Source: Candidatus Sumerlaeia bacterium
GTDB taxonomy: Bacteria > Sumerlaeota > Sumerlaeia > SLMS01 > JAHLLQ01
Length of the DNA stretch: 64,000 nucleotides
Direction of reading: 5' to 3'
NCBI GenBank assembly: GCA_028284075.1
Contig: JANQSL010000171.1
Span: 35,335-99,334 of the forward strand
In this document: in pieces, positions 9,838-17,313 of the stretch
Layout: every line of letters begins with the position of its first letter
Numbering within the stretch: the first letter of the stretch is position 1
Made by a program: the position numbers and the translations under genes
The notes under the pieces: generated by a model
Databases searched by the model: none
Seen by the model: the letters and a program-made list of their open reading frames with translations, nothing else
What the model was told of the DNA's origin: nothing

Positions 9838-10955
9838 GTAAAAAGAAAACCACGGAAACAAACGGTCAGCCACGAGCCAAAAGCGGAGCATCAATTTTCG
9901 ATGTGGCGGCCCGAGCCGGTGTCTCAATAGCAACCGTTTCTCGTGTCATCAATGGACGAAACCGCGTTGCGCCAGAGACGATACGAAAGGTCGAGGCTGC
10001 GATGCATGCACTCCAGTTTCGACCTAACCGGCAGGCTCGCGCCCTGACGTTGCGCAAGACAGACACAATCGGTCTGGTTCTTCCGGATCTTTACGGGGAG
10101 TTCTACGGTGAACTGATGCGTGGTGTCGATCAGGCGGCGCGCGAGGCGGGAGTGCACGTTCTGATCACAAGGGCTGTCAGTCCCGAGGAAGAACGTGCCA
10201 CAGTGGAGGAACTCCTGCAGGGAGGCGCTGTCGATGGATTGATTTTTCTGGTGTCGCAATTCGAGGACAACGCACTTTCGGATCTGGCACGTTTTCAGGA
10301 TTCGCTTCTCATTCTGGACCGCGATGTGGGGAACATCGAACTGGATAACGTGTTGGTTGATAATCGCGATGCCGGTCGTGAGGCAACTCTCCATCTGATT
10401 CGAGATGCCGGAGCAGAGAGTCTTGCTTTCATTGGAGGGCCGGAAGGCAATGTGGACACCGACAATCGGCTCGCGGGGTTTCGGGATGCCTGCCATGAAT
10501 TGGGAATCGATTCCTCTCCCGAACATATTCACTACAGTGATTATTCGTATGAGATGGGTCTCGCCATCGGTGAGTCCTATTCTTCTCTGATTGAAGACGA
10601 TGGCGGACGCTGGGGGTTCATCGCCGCGAATGACAATCTCGCCCGTGGCGTTATGGAAGCACTTGTTACCAAAGGCGCGGCCATTCCGCACGATGCCGCA
10701 ATCATCGGATTCGATGATACGGAACTCGCTCGTGTCGTGCGTCCCCGGCTGACCTCAATGCGCGTGCCTCTTCAGGAGATCGGACGGACATGCGTTCGAT
10801 TGCTTGTCGATCGCCTCAGAGGTCTCCGTACCGAACCCGCAAAGATGGTCTTCAAGGCGAGGCTCGCGCAGCGTGCATCGACCACCATTGACAGTGACCC
10901 TCTACAAAACACTCAGGAGAATGAAAATGCATCGTCCTCACAGGAACAGAACTGA
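9834..10955 (+). CDS. LacI-family transcriptional regulator
   Basis: A 373-residue regulator starting at GTG 9834 and overlapping the GH94 stop by 4 bases. An N-terminal helix-turn-helix begins near residue 22 (IFDVAARAGVSIATVSRVIN), followed by the hinge helix region. A periplasmic-binding-protein-like effector domain follows (TIGLVLPDLYGEFYGELMRG; IGFDDTELARVVRP; LTSMRVPLQEIG). The N-terminus carries about 20 extra Lys/Thr-rich residues. It probably represses the locus through the palindrome at 2858-2871 and is relieved by an imported sugar. Its 3' end overlaps the pseudopilin gene by 29 bp. Confidence 0.92.
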   Translation: MSKKKTTETNGQPRAKSGASIFDVAARAGVSIATVSRVINGRNRVAPETIRKVEAAMHALQFRPNRQARALTLRKTDTIGLVLPDLYGEFYGELMRGVDQAAREAGVHVLITRAVSPEEERATVEELLQGGAVDGLIFLVSQFEDNALSDLARFQDSLLILDRDVGNIELDNVLVDNRDAGREATLHLIRDAGAESLAFIGGPEGNVDTDNRLAGFRDACHELGIDSSPEHIHYSDYSYEMGLAIGESYSSLIEDDGGRWGFIAANDNLARGVMEALVTKGAAIPHDAAIIGFDDTELARVVRPRLTSMRVPLQEIGRTCVRLLVDRLRGLRTEPAKMVFKARLAQRASTTIDSDPLQNTQENENASSSQEQN

Positions 10956-11583
10956 AGAACGCGCTTTTACACTCATCGAATTGTTGATCGTTGTTGCAAT
11001 CATAGCAATTCTTGCGGCGATAGCCGTTCCGAATTTCCTCGAGGCGCAGACACGCAGTAAAGTCAGCCGCGTCAAGGCGGACATGCGCTCTATTGCAACA
11101 GCGGTTGAAGCCTACTCCATCGACAATAACAGCTATCCTCTTTCACAGGAGCTTCTGTCGACCTATCCGAACAGCCCATTTAATACTGCCTTTTTCGGAT
11201 TTGGATTCATGGCGTATGCCGGCCGCCTTTCAACACCGATTTCCTATATCACGCAAGTTCCTCGCGACATCTTCAACGAGGGAAACGCTCCCAATCGTCC
11301 GGACGGTTTTTCCTTCTTTGAGTATTGGTCCGAGGAAGACAATCTCATATTCGGGATCAACGATATTAATGGCTACCGCCGGGAGTTCCTTCCGGACTCG
11401 ACTCGTTATCTCCTCTGGTCCTGGGGACCCGATCGAGTCGCATTCGACCCCACTTTACCGGTAGGGCTTCTACAGGACCAGGTGACAATCTACAATTACT
11501 ACGATCCAACCAATGGCACCGTCAGTTATGGTAACATCCTTCGCCCTGGCCCCGGCGGTGGACTCAAGCAGGGGTCAACCTGA
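10927..11583 (+). CDS. Type II secretion/type IV pilin-like pseudopilin
   Basis: A 218-residue prepilin. The class III signal is ERAFTLIELLIVVAIIAI, with the conserved Glu at position 5 of the mature protein, followed by the usual amphipathic helix (NFLEAQTRSKVSRVKADM...AVEAYSIDNNSYP), as in GspG-like pseudopilins. The residue before the cleavage site is Ala rather than Gly. The frame is open further upstream inside the LacI gene, but AGGAG at 10915-10919 supports the ATG at 10927 (or 10921). It is embedded in the sugar operon, with its stop overlapping the next ATG (TGATG). A role in exporting or displaying the co-encoded glucanase is an inference. No other secretion components are nearby. 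Confidence 0.88.
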   Translation: MHRPHRNRTEERAFTLIELLIVVAIIAILAAIAVPNFLEAQTRSKVSRVKADMRSIATAVEAYSIDNNSYPLSQELLSTYPNSPFNTAFFGFGFMAYAGRLSTPISYITQVPRDIFNEGNAPNRPDGFSFFEYWSEEDNLIFGINDINGYRREFLPDSTRYLLWSWGPDRVAFDPTLPVGLLQDQVTIYNYYDPTNGTVSYGNILRPGPGGGLKQGST

Positions 11584-12974
11584 TGAGACTTCTGCTTTGT
11601 GGACTGATTGTCTCTTCGGCAGCAACAGGCTGGAGCCAGGAACTTCAAACGTCTGTCACGAGAGATCATCCTGTTTCCCATCAGGAAATCTCTCCCCAGG
11701 ACGATGAGCTTCTTGAGGAGATCTCGTATGCCAGCTTTCGGTTTTTCGTGGATGAGGCAAATCCCTCCACAGCCCTGGTGCCCGATAATGTGCAAAATCC
11801 CAACATCAGCAGCATTGCGGCTCAGGGTTATGCATTTTCGGCCTGGGTTATTGGTGCTGAACGCGGATGGATCGCCCACGGTGAGGCTGAAGCGCTGTCG
11901 CTGAAGGCTCTCGGCACACTTGAGAGTACCGATGCCACGCGCTATGGGATGTTCGCCCATTTCCTTGATACGCGAACCGGTCAGATTTCCGAGGAGGGAT
12001 ACGAGAGTGGAGCGTCGACAATCGACAGCGCACTCCTTGCTGCCGGAATGCTGACGGCCGGCGAGTACTTCGGTGGTGAAGTCAAAGCGCGGGCGGACCA
12101 GTTGTTTGCTGATATGGACTGGGCGGCGTTCCGCGATCCCGACAAGAACAACCAGGTGAGGATGCTTTGGAATCCGGCGGATCCTCACGACTTTTCCGCA
12201 GGCGGAGAGTTCGCACAGCCAACGTGGGACTGGTATACTGATGAAACGCTTCTGATTGTGCTGCTGGGAATATCAGCCCCTGATCCTGGCAAACGGCTCG
12301 ATCCCGGAGAAGCCATGACCAACTGGAATCGGCCTGTTGGTTCGTATGGGCAGCACAGTTACATTTACTCCTGGCCGGGTACTCTTTTCACGTACACCTT
12401 TGCGCAGTGCTATTTTGACTTCCGCATTCTCGGTGAAGACGTTCTCGGAGTAAACTGGTGGGAAAACACGTTGTCCGCCGTCAGGGCAAATCGCGACTGG
12501 TGCAGGGACAACGCAGGCAGCTATACAACCTACGGACCGAACAGGTGGGGGGTTACCGCCTGCAGTGGTCCGCAGTTTACTTACGTGGTTCCAGGTCATC
12601 AGCCCCGCGGACCGCAGGGCGATGATCCTGCGGGGGGAACCCTCGCGCCCTATGGTGCCGGTATGGCGGTGCTTTGGGAACCCGCGGATGCGATCGCGGC
12701 ACTTCGACACATGAAATCCTTCGTTGTTGGAGGGGCTGATGTCTGGGTATCGGTCGATAGCGGCGGCTATGGTTTCAGAGACGCCTTCAATATCGATGAG
12801 AACTGGGCCTCTCCCGATATACTCGGTATCGCTCAGGGGCCTATGCTGCTTTGTATTGAAAACCTTCGGAGTGAGCTCCTTTTCAGGACGCTTATCCGGA
12901 ACCAGCACATTCGCCACGGATTGAAATCCGCCGGCTTTGATGTTCCCTGTCTCGACAGCTGGCGTATTGAGTAA
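11583..12974 (+). CDS. Secreted PF10091/GH144-type glucanase-like protein
   Basis: A 463-residue exported protein with a signal peptide (MRLLLCGLIVSSAATGWSQ). The body (LLEEISYASFRFFVDEANP, STALVPDN, SSIAAQGYAFSAWVIGAERG) matches the glucoamylase-like (alpha/alpha)6-barrel family PF10091, which includes GH144 endo-beta-1,2-glucanases. Other family-like segments are QPTWDWYTDETLLIVLLG and a C-terminal AYGAGMAVLWEP-like block. It probably cleaves a glucan outside the cytoplasm, feeding the transporter and GH94/GH1 enzymes encoded alongside. The beta-1,2 assignment is an inference from family membership; substrates of most members are unknown. One-base start/stop overlap with the pseudopilin gene. 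Confidence 0.75.
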   Translation: MRLLLCGLIVSSAATGWSQELQTSVTRDHPVSHQEISPQDDELLEEISYASFRFFVDEANPSTALVPDNVQNPNISSIAAQGYAFSAWVIGAERGWIAHGEAEALSLKALGTLESTDATRYGMFAHFLDTRTGQISEEGYESGASTIDSALLAAGMLTAGEYFGGEVKARADQLFADMDWAAFRDPDKNNQVRMLWNPADPHDFSAGGEFAQPTWDWYTDETLLIVLLGISAPDPGKRLDPGEAMTNWNRPVGSYGQHSYIYSWPGTLFTYTFAQCYFDFRILGEDVLGVNWWENTLSAVRANRDWCRDNAGSYTTYGPNRWGVTACSGPQFTYVVPGHQPRGPQGDDPAGGTLAPYGAGMAVLWEPADAIAALRHMKSFVVGGADVWVSVDSGGYGFRDAFNIDENWASPDILGIAQGPMLLCIENLRSELLFRTLIRNQHIRHGLKSAGFDVPCLDSWRIE

Positions 12975-12995
12975 ACCTTCAGGAGATCCCAATCG

Positions 12996-14345
12996 ATGCT
13001 CAAATATCGCTTTCCGGACGGCTTTACATGGGGAGTTTCTTCTTCCAGCTATCAAATCGAAGGAGCGGCGTCCCAGGATGGGCGTGGGCCTTCCATATGG
13101 GATTCGTTTTGTCGCGAGCCGAATCGGATTGCACGAGACGAGAACGGAAGTGTCGCCTGTGATCACTACAATCGCATGGAAAGCGACATCGAGCTGATTG
13201 CGAAAACGATCAATGCGAATGCCTATCGATTCTCCATTGCCTGGCCGCGCGTCCTCCCCGAAGGGGAGGGACACGTCAACCCCGCCGGTATCGGCTTCTA
13301 TGATCGTCTTGTGGACAAATTGCTGGAACAGGGAATCAAACCCGTTTGCACCTGCTATCACTGGGATCTGCCGCTGGCGCTTCAGAAAAAACACGGTGGA
13401 TGGCAGTCGAGGCGAGTGGCGGAGCTTTTTGCAGAGTACTGTGAAATACTGGGAACACACCTTGGCGACAGAGTTGACACATGGTGTACTCTTAATGAAC
13501 CGGAAGTTGTACTGACGGCTGGATATCGAACCGGCGTTCATGCACCCGGACTCATGCTTGATGAAAAGGGGGTTCGGCAGGTTACACATCATCTGCTGCT
13601 TGCCCACGGGCTTGGCACACAGGCGTTGCGAAAATCCATTACCAGACAGGGTGCACGAATCGGACTCGTTCACAACAGCACCAGTTATTCGCCACTGACC
13701 GAGTCTGCAGAGGACATCTCGGCAACCCGCGAGGTTTTTCATTGCGAAAACAGCTGGTTGCTAAGTCCGGTGTCTCATGGTGTTTACCCTGCGGAGCTAT
13801 GGCGAGAGCTCGATAAGAATGTTCCCGAGACTGAAGACGGAGATCTCGCGGTCATTGCCACCTCGACCGACTACCTGGGTATTAATACATACTTCTCCAC
13901 GGCCATGGTGTCGGGAGAAAGAGGCGAGATCCCGTTCGAGAAGCATTATCCCCGAACCCTTATGAACTGGCCTGTGACACCGGATACGCTCTATTGGACA
14001 ACACGGTTTGTTCACGAGCTCTACGGAGGGAAGAAACCGTTGATGATTACGGAGAGTGGTTCGGCCTGGCCCGACAAGCCGCAGAGCGACAATGGAACCT
14101 CCGTCGTCAACGATCTCGCGAGAATCGTATACCTGCGAGAGCACCTTAAGGGAATCCACCGCGCAATCGAGGAAGGCCTTCCTTTGGAAGGATACTTTGT
14201 CTGGTCGATTATGGATAATTTCGAATGGAGTGCCGGGTACGAGAAGCGGTTTGGTTTGATTTACATCGACTACGAAAATCAGAAACGAATCCCTAAAGCG
14301 AGTGCGGAATGGTACCGCAACGTTATCAAATGGAATGGATTCTGA
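12996..14345 (+). CDS. GH1 beta-glucosidase
   Basis: At 449 residues this is a full-length GH1 TIM barrel with no signal peptide, so it is cytoplasmic. The N-terminal signature is FPDGFTWGVSSSSYQIEGAA. The acid/base Glu is in LNEPE (Glu168) and the nucleophile in LMITESGSAW (Glu353). The usual ITENG nucleophile motif reads ITESG here, an uncommon change next to the nucleophile that could affect substrate preference. C-terminal glycone-site motif: YFVWSIMDNFEWSAGY. It would hydrolyse imported beta-glucosides to glucose as the last operon step. AGGAG lies 12 bases upstream of the ATG at 12996. Confidence 0.94.
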   Translation: MLKYRFPDGFTWGVSSSSYQIEGAASQDGRGPSIWDSFCREPNRIARDENGSVACDHYNRMESDIELIAKTINANAYRFSIAWPRVLPEGEGHVNPAGIGFYDRLVDKLLEQGIKPVCTCYHWDLPLALQKKHGGWQSRRVAELFAEYCEILGTHLGDRVDTWCTLNEPEVVLTAGYRTGVHAPGLMLDEKGVRQVTHHLLLAHGLGTQALRKSITRQGARIGLVHNSTSYSPLTESAEDISATREVFHCENSWLLSPVSHGVYPAELWRELDKNVPETEDGDLAVIATSTDYLGINTYFSTAMVSGERGEIPFEKHYPRTLMNWPVTPDTLYWTTRFVHELYGGKKPLMITESGSAWPDKPQSDNGTSVVNDLARIVYLREHLKGIHRAIEEGLPLEGYFVWSIMDNFEWSAGYEKRFGLIYIDYENQKRIPKASAEWYRNVIKWNGF

Positions 14346-14508
14346 GAATAGCGTGGCGTAACGACGTGCTTCCCCGCATGGAATCGGCCGAACGTGTTCA
14401 TTGGGGCCAGGAAAAAGGCGCCAAATATGAATTATGTGGCCAGTGCACTCCCGACGTGTGCTGAGCGTGTACTGCCGATTTGCAAGTCCGGTTTTTCAGT
14501 AAAATTTT

Positions 14509-14555
14509 TCTGCTTTGGGAGCAGAGGGTCGTCGGTTCGATCCCGACCAGTGCTC
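14509..14555 (+). pseudogene. 3' fragment of a tRNA-Pro(TGG) gene; possible attachment site
   Basis: The 47 bases form the anticodon arm (stem TCTGC/GCAGA, loop TTTGGGA with anticodon TGG), a 5-base variable loop, a T arm with 5-bp stem GTCGG/CCGAC and loop TTCGATC, then 8 bases resembling the 3' acceptor strand, without an encoded CCA. Nothing resembling a D arm or 5' acceptor strand lies upstream at the required distance; that sequence is A/T-rich. A fragment running from the anticodon stem to the 3' end is what tRNA-targeting integrases leave behind as an att duplicate. It sits in the otherwise featureless stretch 14346-14643 between the GH1 gene and pilT; I see nothing else there. Confidence 0.6.
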
Positions 14556-14643
14556 ATCAACAAACAAGAATCCGCTGGCAACCGTTAGAGTCAGCCGATC
14601 ACTCAGCTGCGCCAATAGCCATAACCCTGTTTTGCGATACACT

Positions 14644-15702
14644 TCACCCCATGAATTGTCGAAAACGATCTTTGTCGAGGGATTTCATGTACGCTTCCTC
14701 AGCGGTAATGATGCCTTCCTGCAGATAAACCTGGATGACATCGTCCATGAGTTGCATACCCATGTTACGTCCGGAAAGAATGACCTGTTGGAGCTGATTG
14801 GTTCTGCCTTCACGAATATAGTTTGATGCCGCACGGGTTTGTACAAGGATTTCGTTCGCGGCGCGCCGACCTTTGCCGTCGGCAGTCTTGAGTAGAATTT
14901 GGGCACAAACCGACCTCAGGGACACTGCAAGAGTTGCGCGAATGGCCGTCTGTTGGTCCGTCGGGAACACGTCAATAATACGGTCCACGGTCTTGATGGC
15001 ACTGTTCGTGTGGAGTGTGCCGAATACCAAAGTTCCCATTTCCGCCGCCGTGACCGCGAGACTGATCGTTTCCAGGTCGCGCATTTCCCCCACAAGAACA
15101 ACGTCGGCGTCCTGGCGGCTTGCGGACTTCAAGCCCTCTGAGAAGGAAGGACAATCGACATGGACTTCACGTTGAACGATTGTCGATTTCTTCATCTGGT
15201 GAACGAACTCGATGGGTTCTTCGATTGTTAGGATATACTTTGCAAAGTTCTCGTTGATGTGGTTGATAATAGCGGCAAGAGTCGTGGATTTGCCACTGCC
15301 AGTTGGCCCCGTGACCAACACCATTCCGGACGAATATTCAGCGAAGGATGCCAGCACTCTCGGCAGCTTGAGTTCCCCCAGCGTCTGAATGATCGAAGGA
15401 ATTGTGCGGAAAACCGCGCCATAACCTGCGTTCTGGCGGTTCAAGTTGCATCGAAAGCGAGCTTTGTCACCGAACGCATAGGCCAGGTCCATGTCTCCCG
15501 AGGCATCGAACTCTCTCCAGCGCTCGCTGTCGCAAATCTCCTGTAACATCGTGGAAAGCTGTTCGCCATCCAGTGCGGGCCAGCCATCCACCGGGACGAC
15601 GCGGCCATGCAGCCGCAGCCGGGGCGGGTTGCCTTCCGCCAGATGCAGATCAGAGGCACCGGTTTCCAGCATGTAGTCGAATAGAGGGTCGAGCCGCGCC
15701 AT
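14644..15702 (-). CDS. pilT: Type IV pilus retraction ATPase PilT
   Basis: A 352-residue GspE/PilB-superfamily ATPase of PilT length. The N-terminal PAS-like domain includes GASDLHLAEGNPPRLRLHG. The Walker A is GPTGSGKST (132-140), the Walker B region is VVLVGEMRD (201-209), and the conserved TLHTNSA follows (229-235). The C-terminal AIRNLIREGK motif of PilT appears as AASNYIREGR, partly diverged. It would power pilus retraction at the inner membrane. Its ATG overlaps the stop of the upstream paralogue by one base, so the two ATPases are translationally coupled, as for PilT/PilU pairs. Confidence 0.93.
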   Translation of the reverse strand: MARLDPLFDYMLETGASDLHLAEGNPPRLRLHGRVVPVDGWPALDGEQLSTMLQEICDSERWREFDASGDMDLAYAFGDKARFRCNLNRQNAGYGAVFRTIPSIIQTLGELKLPRVLASFAEYSSGMVLVTGPTGSGKSTTLAAIINHINENFAKYILTIEEPIEFVHQMKKSTIVQREVHVDCPSFSEGLKSASRQDADVVLVGEMRDLETISLAVTAAEMGTLVFGTLHTNSAIKTVDRIIDVFPTDQQTAIRATLAVSLRSVCAQILLKTADGKGRRAANEILVQTRAASNYIREGRTNQLQQVILSGRNMGMQLMDDVIQVYLQEGIITAEEAYMKSLDKDRFRQFMG

Positions 15703-17237
15703 CAGTGAGATCCTCCCTGACTGCGAAGCGCCTCGAACGCCGATTTGTTTTCCGCGTTTCTCCAGGCGTCCTCACCGGAAACCACACCGCTACGGGCCAG
15801 TTCCATCAAGGCATCGTCCATCGTCTGCATACCCTGGCGTTTGCCTGCCTGCATTGCGTTCACAAGCTGGTGCAGTTTGCCTTCCTTGATGAGCGAGGAA
15901 ACACCGGAGGTCGTTACCAGGAGTTCCGCGGCAAGGACCATTCCCTCACCATCCGCCCGCGGCAGAAGACGCTGACTGACAATGCCGCGGATGGACTCGC
16001 TGATCATCAAAGTGATCTGTTCCTGCTGCTTGATGGGGAAGACGTCGAGAACACGGCTGATAGTGCGTGCCGCACTCCCCGTGTGAAGGGTGCCGAACAC
16101 AAGGTGACCGGTTTCCGCTGCTGAAATCGCAATGGACATCGTGTCCATGTCACGAAGTTCACCCACGAGAATAATATCCGGGTCCTCACGGAGCGCGGCT
16201 CGCAGCGCCTTGCTGAAAGATTCTGTATGAGGACCAACCTCGCGTTGTGTAACCTGACACGCGATAGGTTCGTGAACGTATTCAATCGGATCTTCGATCG
16301 TGACAATATGATCTTCACGAGAGCGATTCACCAGATCCACCATCGAGGCGACGGTTGTTGTCTTTCCGGATCGTGTCGGGCCGGTGACCAGGACCAGACC
16401 CTGATAATACTCTGTCAGGTTCTTGACGGTGGCGGGAAGTCCCAGTTGCTCAAGGGAGGGGATTTCCTGGCTAATGACACGATACACACCATCCCAACCC
16501 AGTCTCTGGCGGAAGATGTTGCAACGAAACCGGCCGCTCTTTCCGAGATCGAGACCGAAATCGAGATTCTGATCTTTGAGCAATTGTGTGGTCTGTGAAC
16601 CCGAAAGAAGGGAGAAGTTCAGCAGTTCCGACTCTTCCGCCGACAGTGGCGCCATTTCCATGTAGCGCAGTCGGCCGTGCATGCGAACGAAAGGCGGCTG
16701 TCCGACTGAAAGATGCAGATCGGAAGCACCCCAATGACGTGCAAGTCGCAGGAAATCCTTGAGCCGCGTGGGTCCGCCCGCTTCCGGCTCTTCCGAAGCT
16801 CCAACGCGACCCATTGCTGTTTGCTTAGCCGCACCATAGGAGACGCTGGACTGTTGCGGTGTTTTTTTCTCGAGCTTCGCTGTGGGAGCGGTTGGAGGGT
16901 CGACAGCAACGGGAGCCGTTGCCGGAACCGGATCAGGCGCCGGCGCCATTGGAGGCGGCACCACGGGCGGCGGAGCGATTGAGGGAGCAGGATCTGTTGG
17001 CATCTCAGTTTGCGGGGGAGGCGGCGATTCGGGTTCGGCCACATCATCCGCCATCGCGCCGACGGCCTCGGCGAGCTGCTCTGCCTGCTCCGCCGTGAGG
17101 AAGTGTTTGCGGACCAGCAACTCACGAGGGTCCTGGCCGGGGAACGCTTCCAGTTCTTCGCAGACGTGTTTGTACTGCTTCTTGGTGATGAGTCGATTCT
17201 CGAGCGCTATGTCGAGGAAGGGGCTGTTGGAAGTCAC
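15702..17237 (-). CDS. PilT-like ATPase with N-terminal extension and Pro-rich linker
   Basis: 511 residues, about 150 longer than PilT. Residues 1-60 resemble the small helical N-terminal domains of GspE/PilB proteins (ALENRLITKKQYKHVCEELE). A Pro/Ala-rich linker (about 70-140) precedes a full PilT-type ATPase (GASDLHLSVGQPPFVRMHG; DIILVGELRDMDT; FGTLHTGSAART). The Walker A near residue 286 reads GPTRSGKTTT, with Arg where PilT has Gly; the Lys and Thr needed for nucleotide binding remain. It probably works with the PilT encoded immediately downstream, analogous to PilU. The linker suggests a docking domain on a flexible arm. Confidence 0.88.
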   Translation of the reverse strand: MTSNSPFLDIALENRLITKKQYKHVCEELEAFPGQDPRELLVRKHFLTAEQAEQLAEAVGAMADDVAEPESPPPPQTEMPTDPAPSIAPPPVVPPPMAPAPDPVPATAPVAVDPPTAPTAKLEKKTPQQSSVSYGAAKQTAMGRVGASEEPEAGGPTRLKDFLRLARHWGASDLHLSVGQPPFVRMHGRLRYMEMAPLSAEESELLNFSLLSGSQTTQLLKDQNLDFGLDLGKSGRFRCNIFRQRLGWDGVYRVISQEIPSLEQLGLPATVKNLTEYYQGLVLVTGPTRSGKTTTVASMVDLVNRSREDHIVTIEDPIEYVHEPIACQVTQREVGPHTESFSKALRAALREDPDIILVGELRDMDTMSIAISAAETGHLVFGTLHTGSAARTISRVLDVFPIKQQEQITLMISESIRGIVSQRLLPRADGEGMVLAAELLVTTSGVSSLIKEGKLHQLVNAMQAGKRQGMQTMDDALMELARSGVVSGEDAWRNAENKSAFEALRSQGGSH

Positions 17238-17313
17238 ACGCTCACCCGGTCAGATTGATCGGTCTGTAGTATCGTGTAAATTCTGCTTCCGAGAGCACAG
17301 GCGGACCGCTCTC

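Noticed and set aside
12273..13742. 489-codon open frame on the minus strand
   Set aside because: It runs antisense across the junction of the glucanase and GH1 genes, both of which have clear family motifs; its translation shows none.
14480..14560. Complete tRNA or tmRNA at the tRNA-Pro-like fragment
   Set aside because: No D arm or matching 5' acceptor strand lies at the proper distance, and the 3' end is not the tmRNA consensus.
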